From NCBI RefSeq assembly GCF_006363915.1, contig NZ_CP040946.1: a DNA stretch of 64,000 nt; one strand, given 5' to 3'. Shown here piece after piece: positions 23,670 to 31,502 of the stretch (position 1 is its first letter; each line of letters starts with the position of its first letter). The notes under the pieces are model-generated. The model had not been told where the DNA came from. It saw nothing but the letters and a program-made list of their open reading frames with translations, and made no database searches. Position numbers and translations under genes: made by a program. Source of the stretch: Methylophilus medardensis (lineage in GTDB: Bacteria > Pseudomonadota > Gammaproteobacteria > Burkholderiales > Methylophilaceae).

Positions 23670-24611
23670 TTAGTAGGTTTCGCGGTATTTTTTGCGTATC
23701 CAGTGGCCGAAGATATTGAACGACAAGGTCATCGCCATCAACACTAGGCCAGCCGCAAAAATGCTTTGATAACCAATGCTGCCGTGCGGCAAATCACCCA
23801 TCGCCACTTGCACAATATAGGCCGTGATGGTGGCGGCACCATCGGCAGGGTTAAAGGTCAAGTTCGGTTGCTGCCCTGCCGCAATGGCAACGACCATGGT
23901 TTCACCCACTGCACGTGAAATGGCTAGGATGTAGGCGGCCACAATACCGGAGATGGCCGCTGGAGCAACTACTTTAATGGCGGTTTGAAAGCGAGTTGCA
24001 CCCATGGCGTAAGAGCCCTCGCGCATGCTCATCGGCACTGCGCGCATGGCATCTTCAGATAAAGAGGCAATGTAAGGAATAATCATTACGCCCATCACAA
24101 TACCTGCACCTAGCATGTTAAAGCTAGGTAATTCCGGGTAGACAAGCTGGAGCATTGGGGTGACAAAAAACAGTGCAAAGTAACCAAAGACCACCGTGGG
24201 CACACCCACCAACAGTTCTAAGATAGGCTTGACGATTTCACGGGTTTTGTGGGTGGCAAATTCTGAGAGAAAAATGGCTGAAATAGTACCAATCGGCACA
24301 GCCACTGCCAGCGCAATGGCAGAGGTGGTTAAGGTGCCTGAAACCAATGGCATGATGCCGTAGTGCGCATCTTCAAACAGCGGTGTCCATTGGGTGTCAG
24401 TGAAAAAATCGATCACCGATACGGTTTTGAAGAAACTCAATGACTCAAAAAGCAATACACCGACGATGGCAAATGTGGTCGCGACGGCCACCAGTGCTGC
24501 CATCATCAGAATTAATTCAATGATCCGTTCTTTGACATTGCGACGAATGTTTTTCGCCAGTCTGGGGCTAATGGTCATTTGCGTGGGTAGCTGCATTGCT
24601 TGAGTCGCCAT
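23670..24611 (-). CDS. pstC: Phosphate ABC transporter permease PstC
   Basis: This 313-residue permease partners PstA. Membrane helices run throughout, and the EAA loop is MREGSYAMGATRFQTAIKVVAPAAISGI at about residues 195-225, with RAVGETMVVAIAAG following. It is 122 bases downstream of pstS, with a terminator-type hairpin in the gap, which explains lower expression than the binding protein. Confidence 0.97.
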   Translation of the reverse strand: MATQAMQLPTQMTISPRLAKNIRRNVKERIIELILMMAALVAVATTFAIVGVLLFESLSFFKTVSVIDFFTDTQWTPLFEDAHYGIMPLVSGTLTTSAIALAVAVPIGTISAIFLSEFATHKTREIVKPILELLVGVPTVVFGYFALFFVTPMLQLVYPELPSFNMLGAGIVMGVMIIPYIASLSEDAMRAVPMSMREGSYAMGATRFQTAIKVVAPAAISGIVAAYILAISRAVGETMVVAIAAGQQPNLTFNPADGAATITAYIVQVAMGDLPHGSIGYQSIFAAGLVLMAMTLSFNIFGHWIRKKYRETY

Positions 24612-24700
24612 AATATTGAACTTTTAATGATGATCAAGTGTATTGATCTGCCAGTGGGGAATTTTAGCGGATAATCCGTCGTTCAGGCCGAGGCATCACT

Positions 24701-24729
24701 AAAAAAGGGGCATTTCTGCCCCTTTTTTT
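24701..24729 (-). terminator. Terminator/attenuator between pstS and pstC
   Basis: AAAAAAGGGGCA pairs with TGCCCCTTTTTT around a TTTC loop, ending 5 bases after the pstS stop on the minus strand. It likely limits read-through so that PstS is made in excess over the permease, as is usual for such operons. Confidence 0.85.
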
Positions 24730-24733
24730 AACA

Positions 24734-25729
24734 TTACTTGATGCGGGATAACAAGTCGGTAATCTTCACGCCTACCTCTGAGGTACCATTGAAGCCTGTG
24801 CCCGGTTTCATCGCCTTGAAATGTTCTTTTACCGCTGCATAGTCGGCTTTTGGAAGCGGTACATATTTCACTTCTTTCACCAGTTCTGGTGCGTTTTCAA
24901 GGTAATAATTTACGAAAGCTTTAACTTCTGGTTTGAATGCGGCTGAAGTTGCGTTCACGTATATGAAGATCGGACGAGACAACGGTTGATACGTTCCGTC
25001 CATCACAGTAGCTTCAGATGGCAAGACACCTTTACCACCTTCTTTGCTGACTACTGGCACCGCTCTTAATTTGTCTGTATTTTCAAGGTAATAAGCTAAC
25101 CCGAAGTATGCCATTCCACCCACGTTACCGGCGGCACCTTGAACAAGTACATTATCATCCTCAGAGGGTGTGTAATCAGTTCTGCTGGATTTTGCTTTGC
25201 CATTGATAGCTTCGGTAAAGTAGTCAAAGGTACCTGAGGCAGTGCCAGGGCCATATAAATTGATTGCTTTGTCTGGGTAAGTGGCATTGACCTCTTTCCA
25301 ATTTTTTACCTTAGAACCTGGTTCCCAGATTTTTTTCAATTCTGCAACGGTGATTTGTTTTACCCAGTCGTTTTTGCTGTTGACGACCACGGTTAACGCA
25401 TCGTAAGCGATCGGCAATTCTATGAATTGCACGCCACCTTCTTTGCAGGCATCCATTTCTTTTTGTGAAATCGGGCGCGAAGCGTCTGAAATATCGGTTT
25501 CGCCACGGCAAAACTTTTTGAAGCCGCCGCCAGTACCCGATTCACCAACGGTGACTTTTACCCCTTTGGAACGTTGAAACTCTTCAGCCACAGCCTCAGT
25601 GATTGGGTAAACGGTGCTAGAGCCATCAATCTTGATGATTTTGTCCGCAGCGGCTGCTGTGTGTGAAAAGCTGAATGCTTGCGCAATCAGGGCGGCCATT
25701 AACGTGCTGCGGAACAAACGGGTTTTCAT
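24734..25729 (-). CDS. pstS: Phosphate-binding periplasmic protein PstS
   Basis: This 331-residue periplasmic protein captures phosphate. A signal peptide of about 27 residues ends at AAA, and the mature part starts ADKIIKIDGSSTVYPI. The phosphate-site loops are GSSTVYP, GESGTGGGFKKFC and SGTFDYF. The length and motifs match the PstS family with the GSGSS-like entry. A canonical Pho box and a -10 lie upstream. Confidence 0.97.
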   Translation of the reverse strand: MKTRLFRSTLMAALIAQAFSFSHTAAAADKIIKIDGSSTVYPITEAVAEEFQRSKGVKVTVGESGTGGGFKKFCRGETDISDASRPISQKEMDACKEGGVQFIELPIAYDALTVVVNSKNDWVKQITVAELKKIWEPGSKVKNWKEVNATYPDKAINLYGPGTASGTFDYFTEAINGKAKSSRTDYTPSEDDNVLVQGAAGNVGGMAYFGLAYYLENTDKLRAVPVVSKEGGKGVLPSEATVMDGTYQPLSRPIFIYVNATSAAFKPEVKAFVNYYLENAPELVKEVKYVPLPKADYAAVKEHFKAMKPGTGFNGTSEVGVKITDLLSRIK

Positions 25730-25772
25730 CTAGAGACTCCTGTGATTGTTATAATCAGTTGTGATGGACGAA

Positions 25773-25806
25773 ATCATAAAAACTTAATATGACAGAAATG
25801 TGACAA
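25773..25806 (-). promoter_or_regulatory. Pho box and -10 element of the pstS promoter
   Basis: On the minus strand TTGTCAC (25806-25800) and CTGTCAT (25795-25789) are separated by ATTT, almost the PhoB consensus. Exactly 10 bases downstream is TATGAT (25778-25773), a good -10. This is the spacing of PhoB-activated promoters, in which the Pho box replaces the -35. It anchors the Pho reading elsewhere in the window. Confidence 0.9.
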
Positions 25807-25811
25807 AAAAC

Positions 25812-25833
25812 AAAAAAGGCGCAGTCTGCGCCT
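25812..25833 (-). terminator. Terminator of the DUF47-pit transcript
   Basis: On the minus strand GGCGCA and TGCGCC pair around GAC, followed by six T. It lies 9 bases after the pit stop and just upstream of the pstS Pho box, so it isolates the two transcripts. Confidence 0.8.
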
Positions 25834-25841
25834 GATTTTAC

Positions 25842-26843
25842 TTACAGCAAGCTTTCACCAATGTGATAGGCAATGGCAGCCATGAGCGCTGCACAAGGGA
25901 TGGTCAGCACCCAAGCCCATACAATCCGTGAAGCCAGTCCCCAGCGCACGGCCGTCATGCGACGCGACAACCCAACACCGACAATGGCGCCGGTAATGGT
26001 GTGCGTAGTCGAGACCGGGATGCCTAAGCTGGTGGCTAGAAACAAAGCAATCGAGCCGGAGGTTTGCGCGGCAAACCCGCCGGTAGGTCGAATTTTAGTG
26101 ATCCCCATGCCCATGGTGCGTACAATCCGCCAGCCGCCAAACAGGGTGCCGAGGCCCATCGCCAGTTGGCAAGCAATTACCACCCAGAAGGGCACATGGA
26201 AATCGCCCTGCAAATAGCCGTTGGCAAACAGCAACACAGTGATGATCCCCATGGTCTTTTGTGCGTCATTGGCACCGTGGCCCAAGCTGAATAATGAGGA
26301 TGAAATGAATTGCAGTTTATTAAAGCGGCTTTCGATTTTGTAGGGCGAGGATTTTTGGAACAGCCACATGATGCTAATCGAGAGTAACAGGGCGAGTAAC
26401 ATGCCAAACAGAGGTGACAAAATAATAGCAATCCCTGTGCTGATCAGCTTGCTGCCCAGAATCACGCCTTTGGTGCCGGAGTGCGCCATGCCCGCCCCAA
26501 TCAAACCGCCAATAAGCGCATGCGAGGAAGAGGAGGGGATGCCAAACCACCACGTGATCACGTTCCAAGCGATGGCGCCAAACAAAGCACCAAAAACCAC
26601 GGTGTTGTTGACGATGTTTGGGTCAATAATACCTTTGCCTACCGTGTCAGCGACATGCAAGCCAAAAAACATAAACGCGACAAAGTTGAAAAAAGCGGCC
26701 CAGATGACCGCCGCCTGTGGCGTGAGTAAACGTGTCGAAACCATGAGCGCAATCGAGTTGGCGGCATCATGAAAACCGTTCATGAAGTCAAAAATCAGGG
26801 CGACGATGACCAGTACCGCCATCACCAAAATGACATGATCCAT
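25842..26843 (-). CDS. pit: Inorganic phosphate transporter, PiT family
   Basis: This is a 333-residue low-affinity phosphate permease driven by ion gradients. The duplicated PiT signatures are present: GFHDAANSIA near residue 24 and LGHGANDAQKTMGI near residue 190, with IPVSTTHTITGAIVGVG near the end. It is shorter than E. coli PitA and like the bacterial PiT group paired with DUF47. It lies 9 bases downstream of the DUF47 gene, so the two form an operon. Confidence 0.95.
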   Translation of the reverse strand: MDHVILVMAVLVIVALIFDFMNGFHDAANSIALMVSTRLLTPQAAVIWAAFFNFVAFMFFGLHVADTVGKGIIDPNIVNNTVVFGALFGAIAWNVITWWFGIPSSSSHALIGGLIGAGMAHSGTKGVILGSKLISTGIAIILSPLFGMLLALLLSISIMWLFQKSSPYKIESRFNKLQFISSSLFSLGHGANDAQKTMGIITVLLFANGYLQGDFHVPFWVVIACQLAMGLGTLFGGWRIVRTMGMGITKIRPTGGFAAQTSGSIALFLATSLGIPVSTTHTITGAIVGVGLSRRMTAVRWGLASRIVWAWVLTIPCAALMAAIAYHIGESLL

Positions 26844-26852
26844 GATGGTTTC

Positions 26853-27509
26853 CTAAATTCGCTCTAGCACAACGCCATGAATGACGTCCGCCACATCTTC
26901 ACAGCTATCTACCGCCTCTTCAAACAGATCATACAACTGCTTGGAGCGGATCAGCGTGCGTGCATCATGGTCTTCTGAAAACAGTCTGTGCATGCCCGAG
27001 CGCATGATGTGATCAGCTTCCCCTTCGATTTTGCTGATCTCCTCACAGGTGCGCAAAATTCGCTCGGCGTTTTTCATGTCTGACAGCATGTGTACCGCGT
27101 CCTGCACTTTTTCTGCCGCGCGCAACAGGATTTGACCCAGTGCGACCATTTCAGGAGTAAATTTGCTATGGCCATAGATTTCGACGCTTTGCGGAATGGC
27201 TTCCATGTAGTCGATGATGTCGTCGAGCGCCATCGCTAACTCTCGAATCTCGCGGCGATCAAACGGGGTAATAAAGGTTTTGTGCAATGAGAGCAAGATT
27301 TCTTTGGTGTACTCATCCGCCTCAGATTCAATGTCACGAATGGCGGCAAAGTGTTTATGAAAGTCTGCCTGATCAACCACGGCTGCCATCAAGGCTAGCA
27401 CTTTGGAGCCACGCACTGCGCAATCGGCCAAACGGTTAAATAGCACAAAATAGTTATCGTTTCTGGGGCTGATTGCGGCCATGATGCGACCAAAAGTGGC
27501 ATTCGCCAT
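26853..27509 (-). CDS. DUF47 (PhoU-like) regulator of the phosphate transporter
   Basis: This is a 218-residue helical protein of the DUF47/TIGR00153 family, distantly related to PhoU. The paired helical bundle motifs include FITPFDRREIRELAMALDDIIDYMEA and CEDVADVIHGVVLERI. Such proteins are encoded with PiT transporters and are thought to control them. A GGGAG site is 7 bases before the start. Pho-box-like GTCAC repeats lie upstream. Confidence 0.9.
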   Translation of the reverse strand: MANATFGRIMAAISPRNDNYFVLFNRLADCAVRGSKVLALMAAVVDQADFHKHFAAIRDIESEADEYTKEILLSLHKTFITPFDRREIRELAMALDDIIDYMEAIPQSVEIYGHSKFTPEMVALGQILLRAAEKVQDAVHMLSDMKNAERILRTCEEISKIEGEADHIMRSGMHRLFSEDHDARTLIRSKQLYDLFEEAVDSCEDVADVIHGVVLERI

Positions 27510-27560
27510 GAGGAACTCCCTGCTACTGTTAAAGTTTTGTGACGATTATTTTACTATTTT

Positions 27561-27579
27561 GTGACAGTGATTGTGACAA
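27561..27579 (-). promoter_or_regulatory. Imperfect Pho-box-like repeat upstream of DUF47-pit
   Basis: On the minus strand TTGTCAC (27579-27573) and CTGTCAC (27567-27561) match PhoB half-sites well but are 12 bp apart, not 11. AATAAT, a fair -10, follows 10 bases after the second. It may be a variant PhoB site or chance. Confidence 0.4.
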
Positions 27580-27677
27580 AAATCTCACATTCTTGAGTCA
27601 ATGCGGGCTGCTATTCGCGCTGAATCAGGGAGTGAGCTGCGGTATAATGTTGGTTTTTACATCGTTTAAATTGAGCC

Positions 27678-28782
27678 ATGGAAGCCGAACACCTAAATGC
27701 TATTGCCAACGCGCTAAGCGATCTGAGCCAACGTCATCAAGCCCTTCGGGGGTATCTTTGACTACGAGAACAAACAGCAACGATTAGCGGAGGTGAATGG
27801 TCTGCTTGAAGATCCCAAGGTTTGGGACCAAGCAGAAAAAGCGCAAAATCTGGGTAAAGAAAAGCGCATGCTAGAAACCGTGGTCATGACGCTGGATGAG
27901 GTGCATCAATCCCTGTCTGACAGCCGTGAATTGTTTGAGATGGCGCGTGAAGAGAGCGATGACGACACCTTGTTGAGTGTGGAGACCGATACGCAAAAAA
28001 TAGAAGCGACCATTGCAGCCATGGAATTCAAGCGCATGTTCTCGCAACCGATGGATGCCAACAACTGTTTTATCGAGTTTCAATCTGGCAGTGGCGGTAC
28101 CGAAGCGCAAGATTGGGCTGGCATGCTCCTGCGCATGTATTTACGCTATGTCGAGCGTAAGGGATTTAAAGTTGAAGTGCTCGAAGAGTCCGAAGGCGAT
28201 ATTGCCGGCATTAAAGGCGCCTCGATTAAAGTGAGTGGCGATTATGCTTTCGGCACATTGCGCACCGAAAGTGGGGTGCATCGTTTGGTGCGTAAATCGC
28301 CTTTTGATGCTAACTCCAAACGGCATACCAGCTTCGCCAGCGTGCAGATTTTCCCCGAGGTGGATGACTCGATCGAAATTGAGATCAACCCGGCGGATTT
28401 GCGGATTGATACCTATCGTGCCAGCGGCGCCGGTGGTCAGCACATTAACAAAACGGATTCTGCGGTGCGCATTACCCACTTACCGACCGGTGTGGTGGTG
28501 CAATGCCAGAATGACCGCTCGCAGCACCGCAATAAAGAAGAGGCCATGAATATGCTCAAAGGGGCTTTATATAACCTTGAGTTGAGCAAACGTAACGAGG
28601 AAAAGCAAGCGCTGGAGGATGCCAAAACCGATATTGGCTGGGGACATCAGATCCGTAGTTATGTGCTTGATCAGGGGCGGATCAAAGATTTGCGCACCAA
28701 TGTCGAAATTGGTAACACCCAAGGGGTGTTAGATGGTGATCTCGATCCATTCATCATGGAAAGTTTGAAGCAAGGGCTGTGA
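27678..28782 (+). CDS. prfB: Peptide chain release factor 2 with programmed +1 frameshift
   Basis: RF2 reads UGA and UAA stops and releases the peptide. The gene is in two frames: 27678-27758 encodes 27 residues up to an in-frame TGA (27759-27761), and the second frame from 27760 encodes the rest, giving 367 residues. The peptide-release motif GGQ (SGAGGQHINKTDSAVRITH) and the stop-recognition SPF (RKSPFDANSKRH) are present. Low RF2 favours the shift, so the protein controls itself. A TATAAT -10 (27643-27648) lies upstream, and a terminator follows directly, so no lysS is linked here. Confidence 0.97.
27748..27762 (+). promoter_or_regulatory. RF2 programmed frameshift site
   Basis: GGGGG (27748-27752) acts as the internal Shine-Dalgarno element, followed by TAT and the slippery CTT-TGA-C. 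The CTT at 27756-27758 slips by one base so that GAC is read in place of TGA. This equals the classical E. coli site except that AGG is CGG. Confidence 0.96.
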
Positions 28783-28801
28783 TGTGAGGCTTAAGCGAGT
28801 G

Positions 28802-28829
28802 AAAAAGGCAGCGTATCGCTGCCTTTTTT
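28802..28829. terminator. Bidirectional terminator between prfB and ychJ
   Basis: AAAAAGGCAGCG and CGCTGCCTTTTTT pair around a TAT loop. It lies 19 bases after the prfB stop and overlaps the stop codon of the convergent YchJ-like gene. Confidence 0.9.
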
Positions 28830-29220
28830 ATTGACCTGATACATCCGCTACACCATCCACATACCACCATCGCCCTTGTTCTCGCTTGAAACGACTGTGT
28901 TCAGTCAGTTGTTCTTTTTTTTGTTTGCCAGGCTGAAAGGTGGCCACAAATGCGACATAAGCGGTATCTGGTTCAGCGTGTTGATGTGACAATAACTGTA
29001 GCTTTAACCATTTAATACCGCTCAAGTCTTCTTGCGTCAGGCGAGTGGGGCGGGTGTCGAGGTGCCAAGTGTGCAAAATAAAGTCTGCTAACTTGAGTGC
29101 ATAGGCACTGTAGCGGGCGCGCATTAAGCGCTCGGCATCCGGGGCGGCCAGTCCATCATGCAATGGCTGACAGCAGTCCTGATAAGGTTTTCCACTATGA
29201 CATGGGCAAGGATTTTTCAT
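28828..29220 (-). CDS. YchJ family protein with SEC-C zinc motif
   Basis: This 130-residue protein opens with CPCHSGKPYQDCC, the SEC-C zinc-binding motif, followed by an NTF2-like domain (RLMRARYSAYALKLADFILHTWHL... FKREQGRWWYVDG). This is the UPF0225/YchJ family; the function is not established. The start at 29220 puts the SEC-C motif at the very N-terminus, as in relatives, rather than using an upstream in-frame codon. Confidence 0.9.
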   Translation of the reverse strand: MKNPCPCHSGKPYQDCCQPLHDGLAAPDAERLMRARYSAYALKLADFILHTWHLDTRPTRLTQEDLSGIKWLKLQLLSHQHAEPDTAYVAFVATFQPGKQKKEQLTEHSRFKREQGRWWYVDGVADVSGQ

Positions 29221-29270
29221 GATGACTCGATGAAGGTGTGGGTGTGTAAAGTCTACAAGGTGCAACCGGA

Positions 29271-29747
29271 TTAAAACAACGTCGCCTGCGCTGCCGGCGG
29301 CGCAGCCAATTGCTGATCGACATCAATCTCAAATATGCCGAGCTTACCCGGGCAGGGAATCAGTGTTAAGGGGGCGGCATCTGCAAACAAAAAACCATAG
29401 TAGCCGGGGTGCACGCCGGCAAATTGCATGCGTTGCTCATGACGGATGTTGGCTGGTAACGCCTCTGGCTTGCCACACCACACTAATCTTGCAATGCCCA
29501 CCACGCCGCCATAGTCCAATTTATCTTGGTCCGGGATGGGGACATCGGAGTGCAACTTTAGGTATTGATAATAGGATTCATACAAACCTTTACTGGCATG
29601 TATGAGCAAGGGCCCGCGATATTGCGTAGCCCATGTTCGGTCATCTACCAGCAAATAGCCATTGGCAATCAGCCATGCGAACGGCTGCTTGAACGAGAGC
29701 GCCTTGAGCACCCCAGACGGCAATCCCATAGCTTTTGCGCGCGACAT
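29271..29747 (-). CDS. ASCH domain protein
   Basis: This is a 158-residue protein with the ASCH (PUA-like) fold: LSFKQPFAWLIANGYLLVDDRTW, then YRGPLLIHASKG, and a late YGFLFADAAPL stretch. ASCH proteins are suspected RNA binders or N4-acetylcytidine amidohydrolases (YqfB-like); this one is longer. It lies 46 bases after prfC on the same strand, so it may be co-transcribed with it. No certain function. Confidence 0.8.
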   Translation of the reverse strand: MSRAKAMGLPSGVLKALSFKQPFAWLIANGYLLVDDRTWATQYRGPLLIHASKGLYESYYQYLKLHSDVPIPDQDKLDYGGVVGIARLVWCGKPEALPANIRHEQRMQFAGVHPGYYGFLFADAAPLTLIPCPGKLGIFEIDVDQQLAAPPAAQATLF

Positions 29748-29793
29748 GCTTGGATCGCCAGATTCGTTTGATGGTCGATTGCCTATGGTCAGC

Positions 29794-31368
29794 TTAAGCG
29801 ATTTCCCGTGTTTCCATAAACTGGATCTCTGGGTAGCGCTCTTGCGCCATTTGCAGGTTTACGCGATTGGGGGCCAGGTAGACATAATCATCTGCGCTAT
29901 CGAGACCGACATTAAAGCCATATTTATCGGCAATCGCTTTCAAATCAGCATCGGAGCCTTTGAGCCAGCGTGCGGTGTAGCAATCAAACGGTTCAAACAC
30001 CATGTCTACGCCGTACTCATGCTCTAGACGATGCGCAACCACGTCAAATTGCAGCATCCCTACCGCACCCAAAATGAGGTCATTGGATAATAGGGGGCGA
30101 AACAATTGCGCCGCACCTTCTTCGGACAACTGTTTGAGGCCGATTTGTAACTGTTTCATTTTCATCGGGTTTTTAATCCGCGCACGCCGGAAAAACTCTG
30201 GTGCAAACGATGGGATACCAATGAATTTAAGGGCTTCGTTTTCAGTAAAAGTGTCACCTAGTTTGATGGTGCCATGGTTTGGGATGCCGATAATGTCACC
30301 GGAATAAGCTTCATCCATGATGGTGCGGTCTTGCGCCATAAAAGTAATGGCATTGTTCACATTGAGCATTTTGCCTGAGGCAACTTGCTTGATTTTCATG
30401 CCGCGTTCAAATCGGCCGGAGCACACGCGTAGGAAGGCGATGCGGTCGCGGTGTTTGGGATCCATATTCGCTTGGATTTTGAATACAAAGCCGGCAAACT
30501 TGTCTTCATTGGCAGCCACTGCACGTGTGGCTGTGTTGCGTGCTTGTGGCGGGGGTGACAAGTCGACGACGGCGTCCAGCAAGGATTGCACACCAAAGTT
30601 ATTGACCGCCGAGCCAAAAAATACCGGCGTTTGTTTACCGCTTAAATAACGTTCTTTGTTAAATTCGTTAGAAGCACCGCGCACCAACTCAATGTCTACG
30701 CGGAGCTCTTGGGCTTGATAGCCAATCAATTCATCCAGACGTGGATTATCAATGCCTTGAATGGTTTCTGAAGTGCCTTTTTCGGCACGCGGATCAAAAA
30801 ACAGAATGCTGTCGGCGACCAGGTTATACACCCCGCGGAAGGTCTTGCCCATGCCGATTGGCCAGGTCATAGGCGCGCATTCCATGCCCAGCGTGGTTTC
30901 AATTTCGTCGAGCAATTCAATCGGCGCACGGCTTTCACGGTCAAGTTTGTTGATGAACGTGATAATTGGCGTATCGCGCATGCGACAAACATTCAATAAT
31001 TTAATTGTTTGCGCCTCCACACCATTGACCGAGTCAATCACCATCACGGCAGAGTCGACCGCAGTCAGCGTGCGATAGGTGTCTTCTGAAAAGTCGTCGT
31101 GACCCGGGGTATCAAGCAGGTTGACCATGTGCTCACGGTATGGAAACTGCATCACAGAAGAGGTCACTGAAATGCCGCGTTGCTTTTCCAGCTCCATCCA
31201 GTCAGAGGTGGCATGACGCGCCGCTTTACGACCACGTACCTCACCAGCCACTTGGATTGCGCCACCAAACCACAACAATTTTTCAGTCAAGGTGGTTTTA
31301 CCCGCGTCAGGGTGAGAAATGATAGCGAAGGTACGACGGCGTTCGACTTCTTGCTGCAAACTTGACAT
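29794..31368 (-). CDS. prfC: Peptide chain release factor 3
   Basis: This 524-residue GTPase recycles RF1 and RF2 after termination. G1 is HPDAGKTTLTEKLL near residue 18, the effector loop carries RGISVTSSVMQF, G3 is DTPGHDDFSEDTYR, and G4 is NKLD. Full length compared with about 529 in E. coli. A terminator lies just upstream, so it has its own promoter or depends on read-through. It sits 1 kb from prfB, so both release-factor genes of the window are close. Confidence 0.97.
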   Translation of the reverse strand: MSSLQQEVERRRTFAIISHPDAGKTTLTEKLLWFGGAIQVAGEVRGRKAARHATSDWMELEKQRGISVTSSVMQFPYREHMVNLLDTPGHDDFSEDTYRTLTAVDSAVMVIDSVNGVEAQTIKLLNVCRMRDTPIITFINKLDRESRAPIELLDEIETTLGMECAPMTWPIGMGKTFRGVYNLVADSILFFDPRAEKGTSETIQGIDNPRLDELIGYQAQELRVDIELVRGASNEFNKERYLSGKQTPVFFGSAVNNFGVQSLLDAVVDLSPPPQARNTATRAVAANEDKFAGFVFKIQANMDPKHRDRIAFLRVCSGRFERGMKIKQVASGKMLNVNNAITFMAQDRTIMDEAYSGDIIGIPNHGTIKLGDTFTENEALKFIGIPSFAPEFFRRARIKNPMKMKQLQIGLKQLSEEGAAQLFRPLLSNDLILGAVGMLQFDVVAHRLEHEYGVDMVFEPFDCYTARWLKGSDADLKAIADKYGFNVGLDSADDYVYLAPNRVNLQMAQERYPEIQFMETREIA

Positions 31369-31370
31369 GA

Positions 31371-31402
31371 AAAAATAGCGCTTTGGAAAAAAGCGCTATT
31401 TT
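31371..31402 (-). terminator. Terminator downstream of acs and the small ORF
   Basis: AAAATAGCGC and GCGCTATTTT pair around an 11-base loop, with a T run on the minus strand ending 2 bases before the prfC start. It terminates the acs transcript. Confidence 0.8.
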
Positions 31403-31426
31403 AACCTAATCAATGACTTGGCCGAA

Positions 31427-31492
31427 TTATTTTCGCATCAGAAACCATGCTACTGCGGCAAACACAACCAAAATGATCAAACCTTCCAACAT
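31427..31492 (-). CDS. Candidate 21-residue single-helix membrane peptide
   Basis: This short frame starts with MLEGLIILVVFAAVAWF and ends LMRK, an almost purely hydrophobic helix closed by two basic residues. It sits 10 bases after the acs stop, and GAGGTGA lies just before the ATG, although the spacing is short. The position inside the acs transcript, before the terminator, and the clean membrane-helix composition support a real small gene. Too short for family assignment. Confidence 0.45.
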   Translation of the reverse strand: MLEGLIILVVFAAVAWFLMRK

Positions 31493-31502
31493 TCACCTCA
31501 GC

